DNA of 25,489 nucleotides. It comes from JBOCEF01 sp047610385. GTDB lineage: Bacteria; Pseudomonadota; Alphaproteobacteria; Rhodobacterales; Rhodobacteraceae. Shown here piece after piece: positions 14,624 to 22,707 of the stretch (positions are counted from its first letter, which is position 1; every line of letters begins with the position of its first letter). The translations under genes and the position numbers were made by a program. The stretch covers positions 1 through 25,489 of the forward strand of contig JBLGAC010000059.1 in NCBI GenBank assembly GCA_047610385.1. Reading direction: 5' to 3'. Under the pieces are notes generated by a model. The model searched no databases. It saw nothing but the letters and a program-made list of their open reading frames with translations, and was not told the DNA's origin.

Positions 14624-15501
14624 AGGATCCCGACATGACCGACATTTCCGCGCCCGCTGAGGGGTTGTGGCCCCATGCCCGCCATGTGATGCGCGAAAAC
14701 CCGGTGACGCTGCTGGCGTTCATGATGCTGGGATTTTACCTGATGTGCGCCGCGTTCGGCCCGTCCTTGGTCCCCTATGACCCACTGGCGTCTGAGGCCG
14801 CGAATGCCCTGCAACCGCCCAATGCCGCCCATTGGTTCGGGACCGACAGCCTGGGGCGCGATGTGTTCAGCCGGGTGATCGTGGCAACGCGCCTCGATCT
14901 GGGGATATCGGTGGCGGCGGTGGCGATTTCGTTTGTCATCGGGTCGGTGCTGGGTGCCGTGGCGGGGTATTGGGGCGGGTGGCTGGATGCGGTGCTGAAC
15001 CGGATTTTGGACACCATCATGGCCTTCCCGCTGTTCGTGCTGGCCATGGGCATCGTGGCCGCCCTGGGCAACACCGTTGAAAACATCGTCTATGCCACCG
15101 CCATCATCAACATCCCCTTTTATGCCCGCCTTGTACGCGCAGAGGTCAACATCAGGCGTGAGGCCGGGTTCGTTCTGGCCGCCAAGCTGGCTGGGAACAC
15201 CGATCTGCGGGTGCTGGCGCTGCACATCTTTCCCAACGCGCTGCCACCGATGATGGTGCAGGTGTCGCTGAACCTCGGCTGGGCGATCCTGAATGCGGCG
15301 GGGCTGTCATTCATCGGTCTGGGGGTGCGCCCCCCCGACGCCGAATGGGGGATCATGGTGGCTGAGGGCGCCAATTTCATCGTGTCCGGCGAATGGTGGC
15401 TGGCGTTCTTTCCGGGGCTTTGGCTGATGCTGGCCGTCTTTACCTTTAACCTGCTGGGGGACGGTCTGCGCGATCTGGTGGACCCGAGGAAACGCACATG
15501 A
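14620..15501 (+). CDS. Dpp/Opp-type ABC permease, DppC-like
   Basis: This 293-residue inner-membrane permease has the DppC hallmarks: a first transmembrane helix (LLAFMMLGFYLMCAAFGPSLVPYDPL), the HWFGTDSLGRDVFSRVIVATRLDLGI segment and RILDTIMAFPLFVLAMGIVAALG. The cytoplasmic EAA loop follows as FVLAAKLAGNTDLRVLALHIFPNALPPMMV, and the protein ends with GLGVRPPDAEWGIMVAEG and GDGLRDLVDPR. It overlaps both neighbours by 4 bp (ATGA at each junction). An alternative ATG five codons in (MTDISAPA) is possible. Confidence 0.95.
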   Translation: MKDPDMTDISAPAEGLWPHARHVMRENPVTLLAFMMLGFYLMCAAFGPSLVPYDPLASEAANALQPPNAAHWFGTDSLGRDVFSRVIVATRLDLGISVAAVAISFVIGSVLGAVAGYWGGWLDAVLNRILDTIMAFPLFVLAMGIVAALGNTVENIVYATAIINIPFYARLVRAEVNIRREAGFVLAAKLAGNTDLRVLALHIFPNALPPMMVQVSLNLGWAILNAAGLSFIGLGVRPPDAEWGIMVAEGANFIVSGEWWLAFFPGLWLMLAVFTFNLLGDGLRDLVDPRKRT

Positions 15502-17162
15502 CCGCCATGTTGACGATCAAGGACCTCGCCGTCGGGTTTCGCACCCGCAAAGGCCCGGTCGCGGCAGTGCGCGGTGTATCGCTGTCCCTGGCCAAGGGCG
15601 AAACACTGGGCATCGTGGGCGAATCCGGGTCTGGCAAATCGGTGACATCTTATGCCTTGATGCGCATTCTGGACGCGGGCGGCACCATCACCGCAGGCGA
15701 TGTGACCTATGACGGGATCGACCTGCGCCGCGCCACCGACAAGGCCATGCAAGACATCCGCGGGCGAGAGATTTCGATGGTGTTCCAGAACCCGCGCGCG
15801 GCCCTAAACCCCATTCGCCGTGTCGGCCCACAGATCGAAGATGTGCTGCGCCGCCATGCCCGTGCCAGCCGTCAGGACGCCCGTCAAAAGGCGATCGAGG
15901 CGCTGGAGGCCGTGCAGATCAAGGACGCGAGCGCCCGCTATGACGCCTATCCGTTCGAATTGTCGGGCGGCATGTGCCAACGGGTGGTGATCGCGCTGGC
16001 GCTGGCCTGCAACCCGCGGATGCTGGTGCTGGATGAACCGACCACGGGCCTCGACATCACCACGCAAAAGGCGGTGATGGACCTGATCCGCGGCCTGTCC
16101 AAGGCGCGCGGCATGTCCACGCTGCTGATCACCCATGATCTTGGCCTGGCTGCGCAATATTGCGACCGGATCGTGGTGATGAAGGATGGCGCGCTGGTCG
16201 AAGACGGCACGCCTGAGGATCTGTTTTCCCGCGCCAAGCACCCCTACACCCGCAAACTGGTCGCCGCGACGCCGCGCAAAGGCGCAGCAGTCCGCGATCT
16301 GCTGCCCGCAGAGGCCCGCACCCCGCTGGCCACCCCGCCGCGCAGCGACAAGATTTTGCTGGAGGTGCGGGACCTGAAGAAAACCTATGCCGGAAAATCA
16401 GGGCCGGTCCACGCGGTCAAAGGCATCTCGTTTGCGATTCCCCAAGGCGCCAGCCTGGCGCTGGTCGGCGAAAGCGGCTGCGGGAAATCCACAATATCGT
16501 CGATGATCGCGCGGCTGCTGGACCCGACATCCGGCCAGATCCTGTTTGACGGGCAGGACATTGCGCCGCGCCGCGCCGCCGGGTTTGCCCACGATCCGCT
16601 GCGCGGGGACATTCAGATGGTGTTTCAGGACGCGACAGACAGCCTCAACCCCCGGTTCACGTCTGCGCAAAGCATCGCCGACCCGTTGGCGCGCATCCTT
16701 TGCATGCGCGGCGCAGCCCGCCGCGCCCGGGTCCGCGAATTGGCCGACATGGTGGGCCTGCCGCACGCATTGCTGACAAGGTTTCCACACCAATTGTCGG
16801 GCGGGCAGAAGGCGCGCGTCGGCATCGCGCGGGCCATCGCATGTGCGCCGCGCCTGCTGATCCTGGATGAACCGACCGCCGCGTTGGACGTGTCGATTCA
16901 GGCGGTGGTCCTGAACCTGCTGGCCGATCTGCAGGCGGATCTGGGGATGACGTATCTTTTCGTCTCACACGATCTGCATGTGGTGCGGCTGTTATGCGAC
17001 CATGTTGTGGTGATGCAGGATGGTGCGGTGGTTGAACACGGCCCCACTGGTGCCGTCATGGATGCGCCGACCAGCCTTTACACCGCCCGGCTTTTGGCCG
17101 CGGCACCGACATTGCCAGCCTCCGCCTTTCACGACACGTCTGTTGAAGGACTTCGCGCATGA
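15498..17162 (+). CDS. Dpp/Opp-type ABC ATPase with fused DppD and DppF domains
   Basis: This 554-residue fusion carries both ATPases that are separate in classical Dpp systems. Domain 1 has Walker A GESGSGKS (41-48), signature LSGGM (155-159) and LVLDEPTTGLD (176-186), followed by an oligopeptide-ATPase tail (HPYTRKLVAATP). Domain 2 has Walker A GESGCGKS (324-331), signature LSGGQ (433-437) and LILDEPTAALD (454-464). Both catalytic sites look intact. Fused DppDF proteins are common in alphaproteobacterial importers. It overlaps the DppC-like gene and the allophanate hydrolase gene by 4 bp each, linking the importer directly to an enzyme of biuret breakdown. Confidence 0.95.
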   Translation: MTAMLTIKDLAVGFRTRKGPVAAVRGVSLSLAKGETLGIVGESGSGKSVTSYALMRILDAGGTITAGDVTYDGIDLRRATDKAMQDIRGREISMVFQNPRAALNPIRRVGPQIEDVLRRHARASRQDARQKAIEALEAVQIKDASARYDAYPFELSGGMCQRVVIALALACNPRMLVLDEPTTGLDITTQKAVMDLIRGLSKARGMSTLLITHDLGLAAQYCDRIVVMKDGALVEDGTPEDLFSRAKHPYTRKLVAATPRKGAAVRDLLPAEARTPLATPPRSDKILLEVRDLKKTYAGKSGPVHAVKGISFAIPQGASLALVGESGCGKSTISSMIARLLDPTSGQILFDGQDIAPRRAAGFAHDPLRGDIQMVFQDATDSLNPRFTSAQSIADPLARILCMRGAARRARVRELADMVGLPHALLTRFPHQLSGGQKARVGIARAIACAPRLLILDEPTAALDVSIQAVVLNLLADLQADLGMTYLFVSHDLHVVRLLCDHVVVMQDGAVVEHGPTGAVMDAPTSLYTARLLAAAPTLPASAFHDTSVEGLRA

Positions 17163-18958
17163 CGCTTCCGCTCACGATCCCTGCGCTCCACGCGGCTTAC
17201 GGTGCCGGCACGTTGCCCGCAGACGTGGTCGCGCAGGTCTACGCCCGCATTGCTGAGGTCAACGATCCCGGCATCTTCATCCACCTGCTGGATCAGGCCG
17301 AAGTGACCGCGGCGGCTGAGGCATTGGGCGATTTCGACCCGGCCAAGCCCCTGTGGGGCGTGCCCTTTGCAATCAAGGATAACATCGACGCGGGCGGCAA
17401 GCCGACCACCGCCGGCTGCCCGGCCTATGCCTACATCGCGGATCAGGACGCCTTTGTGGTTGCCCAGCTGAAAAAGGCCGGGGCGCTGTTGATCGGCAAG
17501 ACCAATCTGGACCAGTTCGCCACCGGGCTGGTGGGGGTGCGGTCGCCCTATGCGCCACCCAAAAATTCGGTGGATCCGTTGATTGTGCCGGGGGGCTCTT
17601 CGTCGGGATCAGGCGTCGCGGTGGGGCATGGGATCGTCTGCTTCTCGCTCGGGACCGACACGGCGGGGTCGGGGCGCACGCCTGCCGCGCTCAACAACAT
17701 CGTTGGGCTAAAGCCAACCTTGGGGGCGCTGTCGGCCCGAGGGGTGGTGCCTGCGTGCCGGACGCTCGACACTGTTTCGATCTTTGCGCTGACGGTGGCG
17801 GACGCGCATGCGGTGTTCCGCGCCGCCGCGGTTTATGACGCTGCCGACAGCTATGCCCGCCCCATCGCGGCCCCGGCCCCCAGCCCAGTTCCGCCCGGCC
17901 TGCGCATCGGCATTCCCAGCGCGGCCAGCATCAAATTCTTCGGCGATGACGTGCAGGCCGCATCCTTTGCCGATGCGGTCAAACATCTGAAGGCCACCGG
18001 CGCAGTGGTGACCGAGATCGACTTTGCCACCTTCTACGACGCGGCCGACATGCTGTATTACGGCGCCTGGGTGGCAGAGCGTTACACCGTCATTGGGGAT
18101 TTGCTGAAAACCAACCCCGACGCGATCCACCCGGTCACCCGAAAAATCATCACCGCGGCTGAAAACCTGTCCGCCGCCGACGCGTTCCGCGGGATGTATC
18201 GGCTCAAGGACCTGTCCCGCAAGGCAGCGCCATTGTTGGCCAATGTTGATATGCTGTGCGTGCCGACGATCCCCACCATCTATTCGGTCAAAGATCTTGC
18301 GGATGATCCGATCACCCCGAACAACAATCTGGGGACCTACACGAATTTTGTGAACCTGATGGACATGTGCGGCATCGCCGTGCCCACCAGACCGCGCAGC
18401 GACGGGCGGCCCGGGTCGGTCACCCTGCTGGCCGCAATGGGCAAGGATGCACAGGTCGCAGCTGTCGCCATGGGCTTTGAAGGGGCCGCGGGGGGCCGCA
18501 TGCTGGGGGCCACCAGCTGGCCGGTTCCGGCACCCGGCACCCCCAGCGACGCGCCCGATCCCGGCGCCATCCGCGTTGCGGTCTGCGGCGCGCATATGTC
18601 GGGCCTGCCGCTGAACTGGCAGCTGACCGATCTGGGCGCCCGCTTTGTGCGCAAGGCCAGCACCACCGACGCCTATCGGTTCTATGCCTTGGCGGGCGGC
18701 CCGCCGGACCGCCCCGGGCTGGTGCGCAGCGCGCCGGGAACCGGCGCCGAAATCGCCTTGGAGGTCTGGGAGATGCCATTGGACCGCTTTGGCACCTTCA
18801 TGAAAGGCATCCCCGCGCCGCTGGGCATCGGCACCGTCGCGCTGGCCGATGGCGGCGCGGTGCACGGATTTGTTTGCGAGGCCGCAGGGCTGGACGGCGC
18901 GCGCGACATCACCGCAGCGGGCGATTGGCGCACGCATCTGGCGGTGGGCACCGCGTAA
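17159..18958 (+). CDS. atzF: Allophanate hydrolase (AtzF/TrzF type)
   Basis: This 599-residue enzyme hydrolyses allophanate (urea-1-carboxylate), releasing ammonia and CO2 overall. The N-terminal amidase-signature domain has K73 (FAIKDNID), cis-Ser S147 (GGSSSGSG) and nucleophile S171 (GTDTAGSGR). The spacing of 74 and 24 residues equals that of the Lys-Ser-Ser triad of characterised AtzF (K91/S165/S189, from memory). From about residue 475 the separate C-terminal domain follows (VAVCGAHMSGLPLN, DAYRFYAL, LEVWEMPLDRFGTFMKGIPAPLGIGTV), which is diagnostic for full-length allophanate hydrolases. No biotin carboxylase region is attached, so this is not the urea amidolyase route unless another locus supplies it. 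It is the final gene of the importer operon and completes the pathway begun by the BiuH-like enzyme. Confidence 0.95.
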   Translation: MTLPLTIPALHAAYGAGTLPADVVAQVYARIAEVNDPGIFIHLLDQAEVTAAAEALGDFDPAKPLWGVPFAIKDNIDAGGKPTTAGCPAYAYIADQDAFVVAQLKKAGALLIGKTNLDQFATGLVGVRSPYAPPKNSVDPLIVPGGSSSGSGVAVGHGIVCFSLGTDTAGSGRTPAALNNIVGLKPTLGALSARGVVPACRTLDTVSIFALTVADAHAVFRAAAVYDAADSYARPIAAPAPSPVPPGLRIGIPSAASIKFFGDDVQAASFADAVKHLKATGAVVTEIDFATFYDAADMLYYGAWVAERYTVIGDLLKTNPDAIHPVTRKIITAAENLSAADAFRGMYRLKDLSRKAAPLLANVDMLCVPTIPTIYSVKDLADDPITPNNNLGTYTNFVNLMDMCGIAVPTRPRSDGRPGSVTLLAAMGKDAQVAAVAMGFEGAAGGRMLGATSWPVPAPGTPSDAPDPGAIRVAVCGAHMSGLPLNWQLTDLGARFVRKASTTDAYRFYALAGGPPDRPGLVRSAPGTGAEIALEVWEMPLDRFGTFMKGIPAPLGIGTVALADGGAVHGFVCEAAGLDGARDITAAGDWRTHLAVGTA

Positions 18959-19218
18959 ACCGGGGCTGCCTGCGCGGGGCGTTTTCAACCGCCATCGGCG
19001 CAGGCACACCCGCGGGCCACAGGCTGGACCACATCACCGCCGACATGGCGATCTGCGCCACGGAATGCATACCATAAGTCACTGTTTAAAATATACATTT
19101 CTCACACCAGCCCGTGCGTGAAAATATTTTTTTCGCTGCCCCATTGCACCCCTTGCAAAGGCCCTTGCGCCCGCCAATTTGACGTTCGCAATCAACCCTT
19201 ATTCAGGAACCCCTCGGG
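18959..19218 (+). other. Intergenic region upstream of the small secreted protein gene
   Basis: This 260-bp gap has no supportable ORF. Its middle (about 19075-19135) is conspicuously AT-rich for this neighbourhood (TTTAAAATATACATTTC and GAAAATATTTTTTT) and probably holds the promoter for the gene at 19219. The short direct repeat TTGCA lies at about 19144 and 19153. I see no convincing terminator hairpin directly after the allophanate hydrolase stop. Confidence 0.3.
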
Positions 19219-19476
19219 ATGCGCCTTCTTCTGACCTCCGCCCTCGTCCTCGCCGCCGCGCTTCCCGCTTTCGCGGATGAAACCAAGGGTGAGGTTCTGG
19301 CCTTCGACCGCTACGCGCGCATCATCGTCATGGCCGACAAAACCGTCTGGCAGCTGGCGGCTCAGACCCCAACCCCCAAAGGGCTGAAGGCTGGCGACGT
19401 GATCCACATCGTCTATGATGCCCTCGGCGAAGACGGGCTGGACAAGATCACCGCGATTGAGGTTCAGCCACGCTGA
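19219..19476 (+). CDS. Small secreted (periplasmic) protein, DUF1344-like
   Basis: This 85-residue protein has a Sec signal (MRLLLTSALVLAAALPAFA, cleavage before DE). The remaining roughly 66 residues are a compact beta-rich domain: GEVLAFDRYARIIVMADKTVWQLA, then KGLKAGDVIHIVYDALGEDGLDKITAIEV. The pattern resembles DUF1344-like periplasmic proteins (G-x-V-x-x-x-D ... I-x-L-x-D-G ... L-K-x-G-D-x-V). Function unknown. It stands alone, followed by a strong hairpin, and its link to the flanking catabolic and choline loci is unclear. Confidence 0.8.
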   Translation: MRLLLTSALVLAAALPAFADETKGEVLAFDRYARIIVMADKTVWQLAAQTPTPKGLKAGDVIHIVYDALGEDGLDKITAIEVQPR

Positions 19477-19485
19477 TCCGCCGCA

Positions 19486-19519
19486 ACGCTTGGGGGTGCA
19501 TCGCCGCGCCCCCAAGCGT
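19486..19519. terminator. Bidirectional hairpin terminator between the small secreted protein gene and betC
   Basis: ACGCTTGGGGG (19486-19496) and CCCCCAAGCGT (19509-19519) form a perfect 11-bp stem with a 12-nt loop. It lies between convergent genes and ends at the betC stop codon. There is no long T tract on either side, so efficiency is uncertain, but position and stability favour a shared terminator. Confidence 0.7.
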
Positions 19520-21033
19520 CATTCTCCGCGCGGATAACGCTTGTTTTGTTCAAGCACGTTCAGGTCCATGTGGTTGCGCATGTACCGCTCCGACGCCTGT
19601 TGCAGTGGCTGAAAATCCCACGGATAGAACGCGCCGTTGCGCAGCGCCTCATAGACCACAAGCCGCCTTGCCTGGCTTTGCCGGATCTCAGCGTCATAGG
19701 CGTCCAGATCCCACAGCGCGGCGACGCGGCCCGCGAAATCTGATGACACCTGCGCATGGGCCGGGTCAGCGGCAAGGTTGCGGCGCTCCGCGGGATCAGC
19801 GTCCAGATCGAACAGCAGCGGCGGGTCCAGCACGCACGCGATGTATTTCCACCGCCCTTCGCGCAGACACACCAGCGGAGCATAGGATGCCTCAGCGGCG
19901 TATTCCATGCGCACCGGGGTGTCCCGCCCGGCACCAGCAGCGATGGGCAGCAGGGATTCGCCGTCGGTCCATGGTGTAATCTCGCCCAGATCAATCCCGG
20001 CAATGTCGGCCAGCGTCGGCGTCAGGTCCATGGTGCTGACAGGTGCATCCACCCGCCCCGGCGCCAGCCCCGGCGCCGCGATCATCATCGGCACGCGGGC
20101 GGACCCTTCGAAAAAGTTCATTTTGAACCACAGCCCGCGATCGCCCAGCATGTCGCCATGATCCGATACAAAGACGATGGCGGTGTTGTCCTCCTGCCGC
20201 GTGCCGCGCAGAGCCTCCAGGATCTGCCCCACCTTGTCGTCAAGATAGGAGATGTTGGCAAAATACGCCCGGCGTGACCCGCGCACGTCGTCATCGGTGA
20301 TGTCAAAGGACCGCCAGTCATTCGCGTCGAAAATGCGTTTGGAATGGGGGTCCTGATCGGCGTAAGGGATCGGCGGCAGATCGGGGGACAGGTGCGCGCA
20401 ATCCTCGTACAGGTCCCAGTATTTGCGCCGCGCCACATACGGATCATGCGGGTGGGTGAAGCTGACCGTCAGCATCCACGGCCGCGCATCCAGCCGCCGC
20501 CCCAGATCATAGATCTTGCGGGTGGCGTGATACGCAACCTCATCATCGTATTCGAGCTGGTTGGAAATCTCAGCCACGCCCGCGCCGGTCACTGACCCCA
20601 TGTTGTGATACCACCAGTCGATGCGTTCGCCGGGCTTGCGGTAATCTGGGGTCCAGCCGAAATCGGCAGGGTAGACATCGGTGGTCAGGCGGTCTTCGAA
20701 CCCGTGCAACTGGTCGGGGCCGACAAAATGCATCTTGCCCGACAGGCAGGTGGAATATCCCGCCCGGCGCAGATGATGCGCATAAGTCGGGATGTCGGAC
20801 GCAAATTCCGCCGCGTTGTCATAGACCCGCGTGCGCCGCGGCAACTGCCCGGACATAAAGCTGGCCCGCCCCGGCGCGCACAAAGGCGATGCGGTATAGG
20901 CGTTGGCGAACCGCGCGGACCGCGCCGCCAGCGCCTTCAGGTTCGGGGCATGCAGCCAATCGACCGGCCCATCGGGAAACAGCGTGCCGTTCAGCTGGTC
21001 GACCATGATGATCAGGATGTTCGGCGCGGCCAT
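19519..21033 (-). CDS. betC: Choline-sulfatase
   Basis: This 504-residue type I sulfatase would hydrolyse choline-O-sulfate to choline and sulfate in the cytoplasm. The sulfatase signature is LCAPGRASFMSGQLP with C52 in C-A-P-G-R, the cysteine matured to formylglycine. Metal-site elements are NILIIMVDQ near the start and VFVSDHGDMLGDRG further on. Choline-sulfatase traits include GKMHFVGPDQLHGFEDRLTTDVYPADFGWTPDY, WWYHNMGSV and a C-terminal tail (RYMRNHMDLNVLEQNKRYPRGE) typical of BetC. No signal peptide is present. The start overlaps the betI stop (TGATG), so the two are co-expressed, and choXWV is divergent, giving choline-sulfate use plus choline import. Confidence 0.94.
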   Translation of the reverse strand: MAAPNILIIMVDQLNGTLFPDGPVDWLHAPNLKALAARSARFANAYTASPLCAPGRASFMSGQLPRRTRVYDNAAEFASDIPTYAHHLRRAGYSTCLSGKMHFVGPDQLHGFEDRLTTDVYPADFGWTPDYRKPGERIDWWYHNMGSVTGAGVAEISNQLEYDDEVAYHATRKIYDLGRRLDARPWMLTVSFTHPHDPYVARRKYWDLYEDCAHLSPDLPPIPYADQDPHSKRIFDANDWRSFDITDDDVRGSRRAYFANISYLDDKVGQILEALRGTRQEDNTAIVFVSDHGDMLGDRGLWFKMNFFEGSARVPMMIAAPGLAPGRVDAPVSTMDLTPTLADIAGIDLGEITPWTDGESLLPIAAGAGRDTPVRMEYAAEASYAPLVCLREGRWKYIACVLDPPLLFDLDADPAERRNLAADPAHAQVSSDFAGRVAALWDLDAYDAEIRQSQARRLVVYEALRNGAFYPWDFQPLQQASERYMRNHMDLNVLEQNKRYPRGE

Positions 21034-21614
21034 CAGATTCTGCCTAGATTGAGGGCGATGTAATCGGTCACCAGCGCTTTGATTTCGCTATGGGCGGGCA
21101 TCCGGTCCTGCAGCGCAAGGCGGATGTAGAACCCGTCGATCAGGGATGCGAGGCCTTGGGCCACGCGCCGCGCGGTCGCCTCAGGCGCCAATTGGCGCAA
21201 TTCGTGGACCATATTGCTGTTGAGCCGCCGGGCATAGACCCTGAGCAGGCGCGCCGCCTCCGGGGATCGCTGGGCCTCAACGTAAAACGCCAGCCATGCG
21301 GCAACGGTGTCGGGATGCAGTTGATCGTCGTCAAAACTGGCATCGACGATCGCGGCCAGCCGCTGCTTAGGGCCTTTGGCGGTCGCCATGCGCGTGCGCA
21401 CCCCGTCAGCAAATTCCACGAGGATATGGCGCATCGCCGCCAGAAAGATGCGATCCTTGGTGCCGAAATAATGATGCGCCAGCGCTGGCGACACCCCCGC
21501 GCGCGATGCGATGCGGCTGACGGTGGCACCCTTGGCGCCAGAGCGCCCGACCTCGGTGATCGTCGCCCGGATCAGGGCGTCGCGGCGCAGCGGCTCCATG
21601 CCGATTTTCGGCAT
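21033..21614 (-). CDS. betI: TetR-family repressor BetI of choline/glycine betaine genes
   Basis: This 193-residue TetR regulator has an N-terminus typical of BetI: MPKIGMEPLRRDALIRATITEVGRSG, then ATVSRIASRAGVSPALAHHYFGTKDRIFLAAMRHI as the helix-turn-helix. The central FVDGNFDD-like segment appears here as IVDASFDDDQLHPDTVAAWLAFYVEA, and GLASLIDGFYIRLAL matches the BetI effector region. The start at 21614 has GGAGG about 10 nt upstream. It is divergent from choX and probably represses both directions from the 110-bp intergenic region, being relieved by choline as in other bacteria; the control scheme is inferred. Confidence 0.93.
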   Translation of the reverse strand: MPKIGMEPLRRDALIRATITEVGRSGAKGATVSRIASRAGVSPALAHHYFGTKDRIFLAAMRHILVEFADGVRTRMATAKGPKQRLAAIVDASFDDDQLHPDTVAAWLAFYVEAQRSPEAARLLRVYARRLNSNMVHELRQLAPEATARRVAQGLASLIDGFYIRLALQDRMPAHSEIKALVTDYIALNLGRI

Positions 21615-21724
21615 TTTCGCGTCCCTCCCGGATCACAAGCGTTTACATATGCCATCCTATGATTTTTAACTGTCTCATCAATCAAAAAAAATCCGCTCCC
21701 CCATCCAAGTCGGAGACCCAACAG
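21615..21724. promoter_or_regulatory. betI-betC / choXWV divergent promoter region
   Basis: This 110-bp gap contains an AT-rich core (about 21640-21692) in otherwise GC-rich DNA. On the minus strand TTGATG, 16 nt, then TAGGAT gives a plausible betI promoter. GATTTTT and AAAAATC words face each other across about 17 nt (roughly 21661-21692) and could be part of an operator. Exact BetI sites cannot be fixed from one sequence. Confidence 0.4.
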
Positions 21725-22639
21725 ATGAAACGTTCTTATGCCTTGATCGCCGCGCTCGCGCTCGCTGCCGGTTCCGCCAATGCGTCCTGTGACAAAGTTG
21801 TGTTCTCCGATGTTGGCTGGACCGACATCACCACCACCACCGCAACCACCAAGCACGTGCTCGAAGGCCTTGGCTACGACGTGTCCGTGAAGGTGCTGTC
21901 GGTGCCGGTGACCTTCGCCGCGATGAAAAGCGACGATGTGGACATTTTCCTTGGCAACTGGATGCCCGCGCAGGCTGGCGCGGTTGGCCCCTATGTCGAA
22001 GAAGGTGAGATCGAGCAGGTCGCCATCAACCTGACCGGCACGAAATACACCCTCGCGGTTCCGGCCTACACCTATGCCAAGGGCCTGCAGACCTATGCCG
22101 ACATCGCGAAATTCCGCGATGAGCTGGACGGCAAGATCTATGGCATTGAACCGGGCAACGAAGGCAACGGATACCTTGTGTCGCTGGCCGACAACGACAC
22201 CCACGGGCTGAAAGGCTTCAAGGTTGTCGAAAGCTCTGAACAGGGAATGCTGTCGCAGGTGGCCCGCGCGGTGAAGCGCGACAAGGACGTGGTGTTCCTG
22301 GGCTGGGAGCCGCACCCGATGAATTCCAACTTTGACCTGAAATATCTGACCGGCGGCGAAGATTTCTTTGGCGCCGAAGGGGTTGTCCACACCCTGACCC
22401 GCAAGGGCTACACCACTGAATGCCCGAACATGGGCAAGCTGCTGGGCAACCTCAAATTCTCCCTGCCCATGGAGAACCAGATCATGGGCGCGATCCTTGA
22501 TGACGGTGCCGACCCCGCCGAGGCGACCAAAGCATGGCTGCTGGCCAACCCCGGCGTGCTGGACGGCTGGCTGGACGGCGTGACCACGCTGGATGGCAAG
22601 CCGGGTCTGCCGGCGGTCAAAGCCCATCTCGGTCTGTGA
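21725..22639 (+). CDS. choX: Choline ABC transporter substrate-binding protein
   Basis: This 304-residue binding protein of the OpuAC/ProX type has a Sec signal (MKRSYALIAALALAAGSANA). The aromatic cage for the quaternary ammonium is visible: W32 (DVGWTD), W79 (FLGNWMP), Y108 (GTKYTLAVP) and W194 (FLGWEPHP). Characterised Sinorhizobium ChoX uses W43, W90, Y119 and W205 (from memory); all four map here with one constant offset of 11. This makes choline the favoured ligand over glycine betaine. The start at 21725 follows GGAG and preserves the signal peptide; an upstream in-frame start at 21659 is unlikely. A strong terminator follows immediately, probably raising choX over choWV. Confidence 0.94.
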   Translation: MKRSYALIAALALAAGSANASCDKVVFSDVGWTDITTTTATTKHVLEGLGYDVSVKVLSVPVTFAAMKSDDVDIFLGNWMPAQAGAVGPYVEEGEIEQVAINLTGTKYTLAVPAYTYAKGLQTYADIAKFRDELDGKIYGIEPGNEGNGYLVSLADNDTHGLKGFKVVESSEQGMLSQVARAVKRDKDVVFLGWEPHPMNSNFDLKYLTGGEDFFGAEGVVHTLTRKGYTTECPNMGKLLGNLKFSLPMENQIMGAILDDGADPAEATKAWLLANPGVLDGWLDGVTTLDGKPGLPAVKAHLGL

Positions 22640-22645
22640 TCCCTT

Positions 22646-22680
22646 CCGCCCCCGAGCACCGCTCGGGGGCGGTTTTGCTT
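22646..22680 (+). terminator. Rho-independent terminator/attenuator between choX and choW
   Basis: CCGCCCCCGAGC (22646-22657), loop ACC and GCTCGGGGGCGG (22661-22672) form a perfect 12-bp GC-rich stem followed by TTTTGCTT. It is seven bases after the choX stop and 27 bp before choW, inside what is otherwise one operon. Confidence 0.88.
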
Positions 22681-22694
22681 AGGCGCGCATGAAC

Positions 22695-22700
22695 AGGAGG
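22695..22700 (+). promoter_or_regulatory. Shine-Dalgarno AGGAGG deciding the TTG start of choW
   Basis: A full AGGAGG lies 7 nt before TTG at 22708. The same frame has a TGA stop at 22690-22692, and the next in-frame ATG lies many codons inside the conserved protein, so TTG is the only sensible start. Confidence 0.8.
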
Positions 22701-22707
22701 CGGCACC

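Noticed and set aside
17159..18958. Glutamyl-tRNA amidotransferase subunit A (GatA) as the identity of the amidase
   Set aside because: The separate C-terminal domain and the ureide-hydrolase context fit allophanate hydrolase, not GatA.
3436..18958. A complete cyanuric acid degradation pathway
   Set aside because: No cyanuric acid hydrolase (AtzD/TrzD/barbiturase type) is encoded in the window; only the biuret and allophanate steps are supported.
17708..19009. 433-codon minus-strand ORF opposite atzF
   Set aside because: Arg/Gly/His-rich antisense shadow; the plus strand encodes a full allophanate hydrolase with catalytic triad and C-terminal domain.
18849..19121. Plus-strand ORF running from atzF into the intergenic gap
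   Set aside because: It starts inside atzF in another frame, is Arg/His-rich and has no ribosome binding site.
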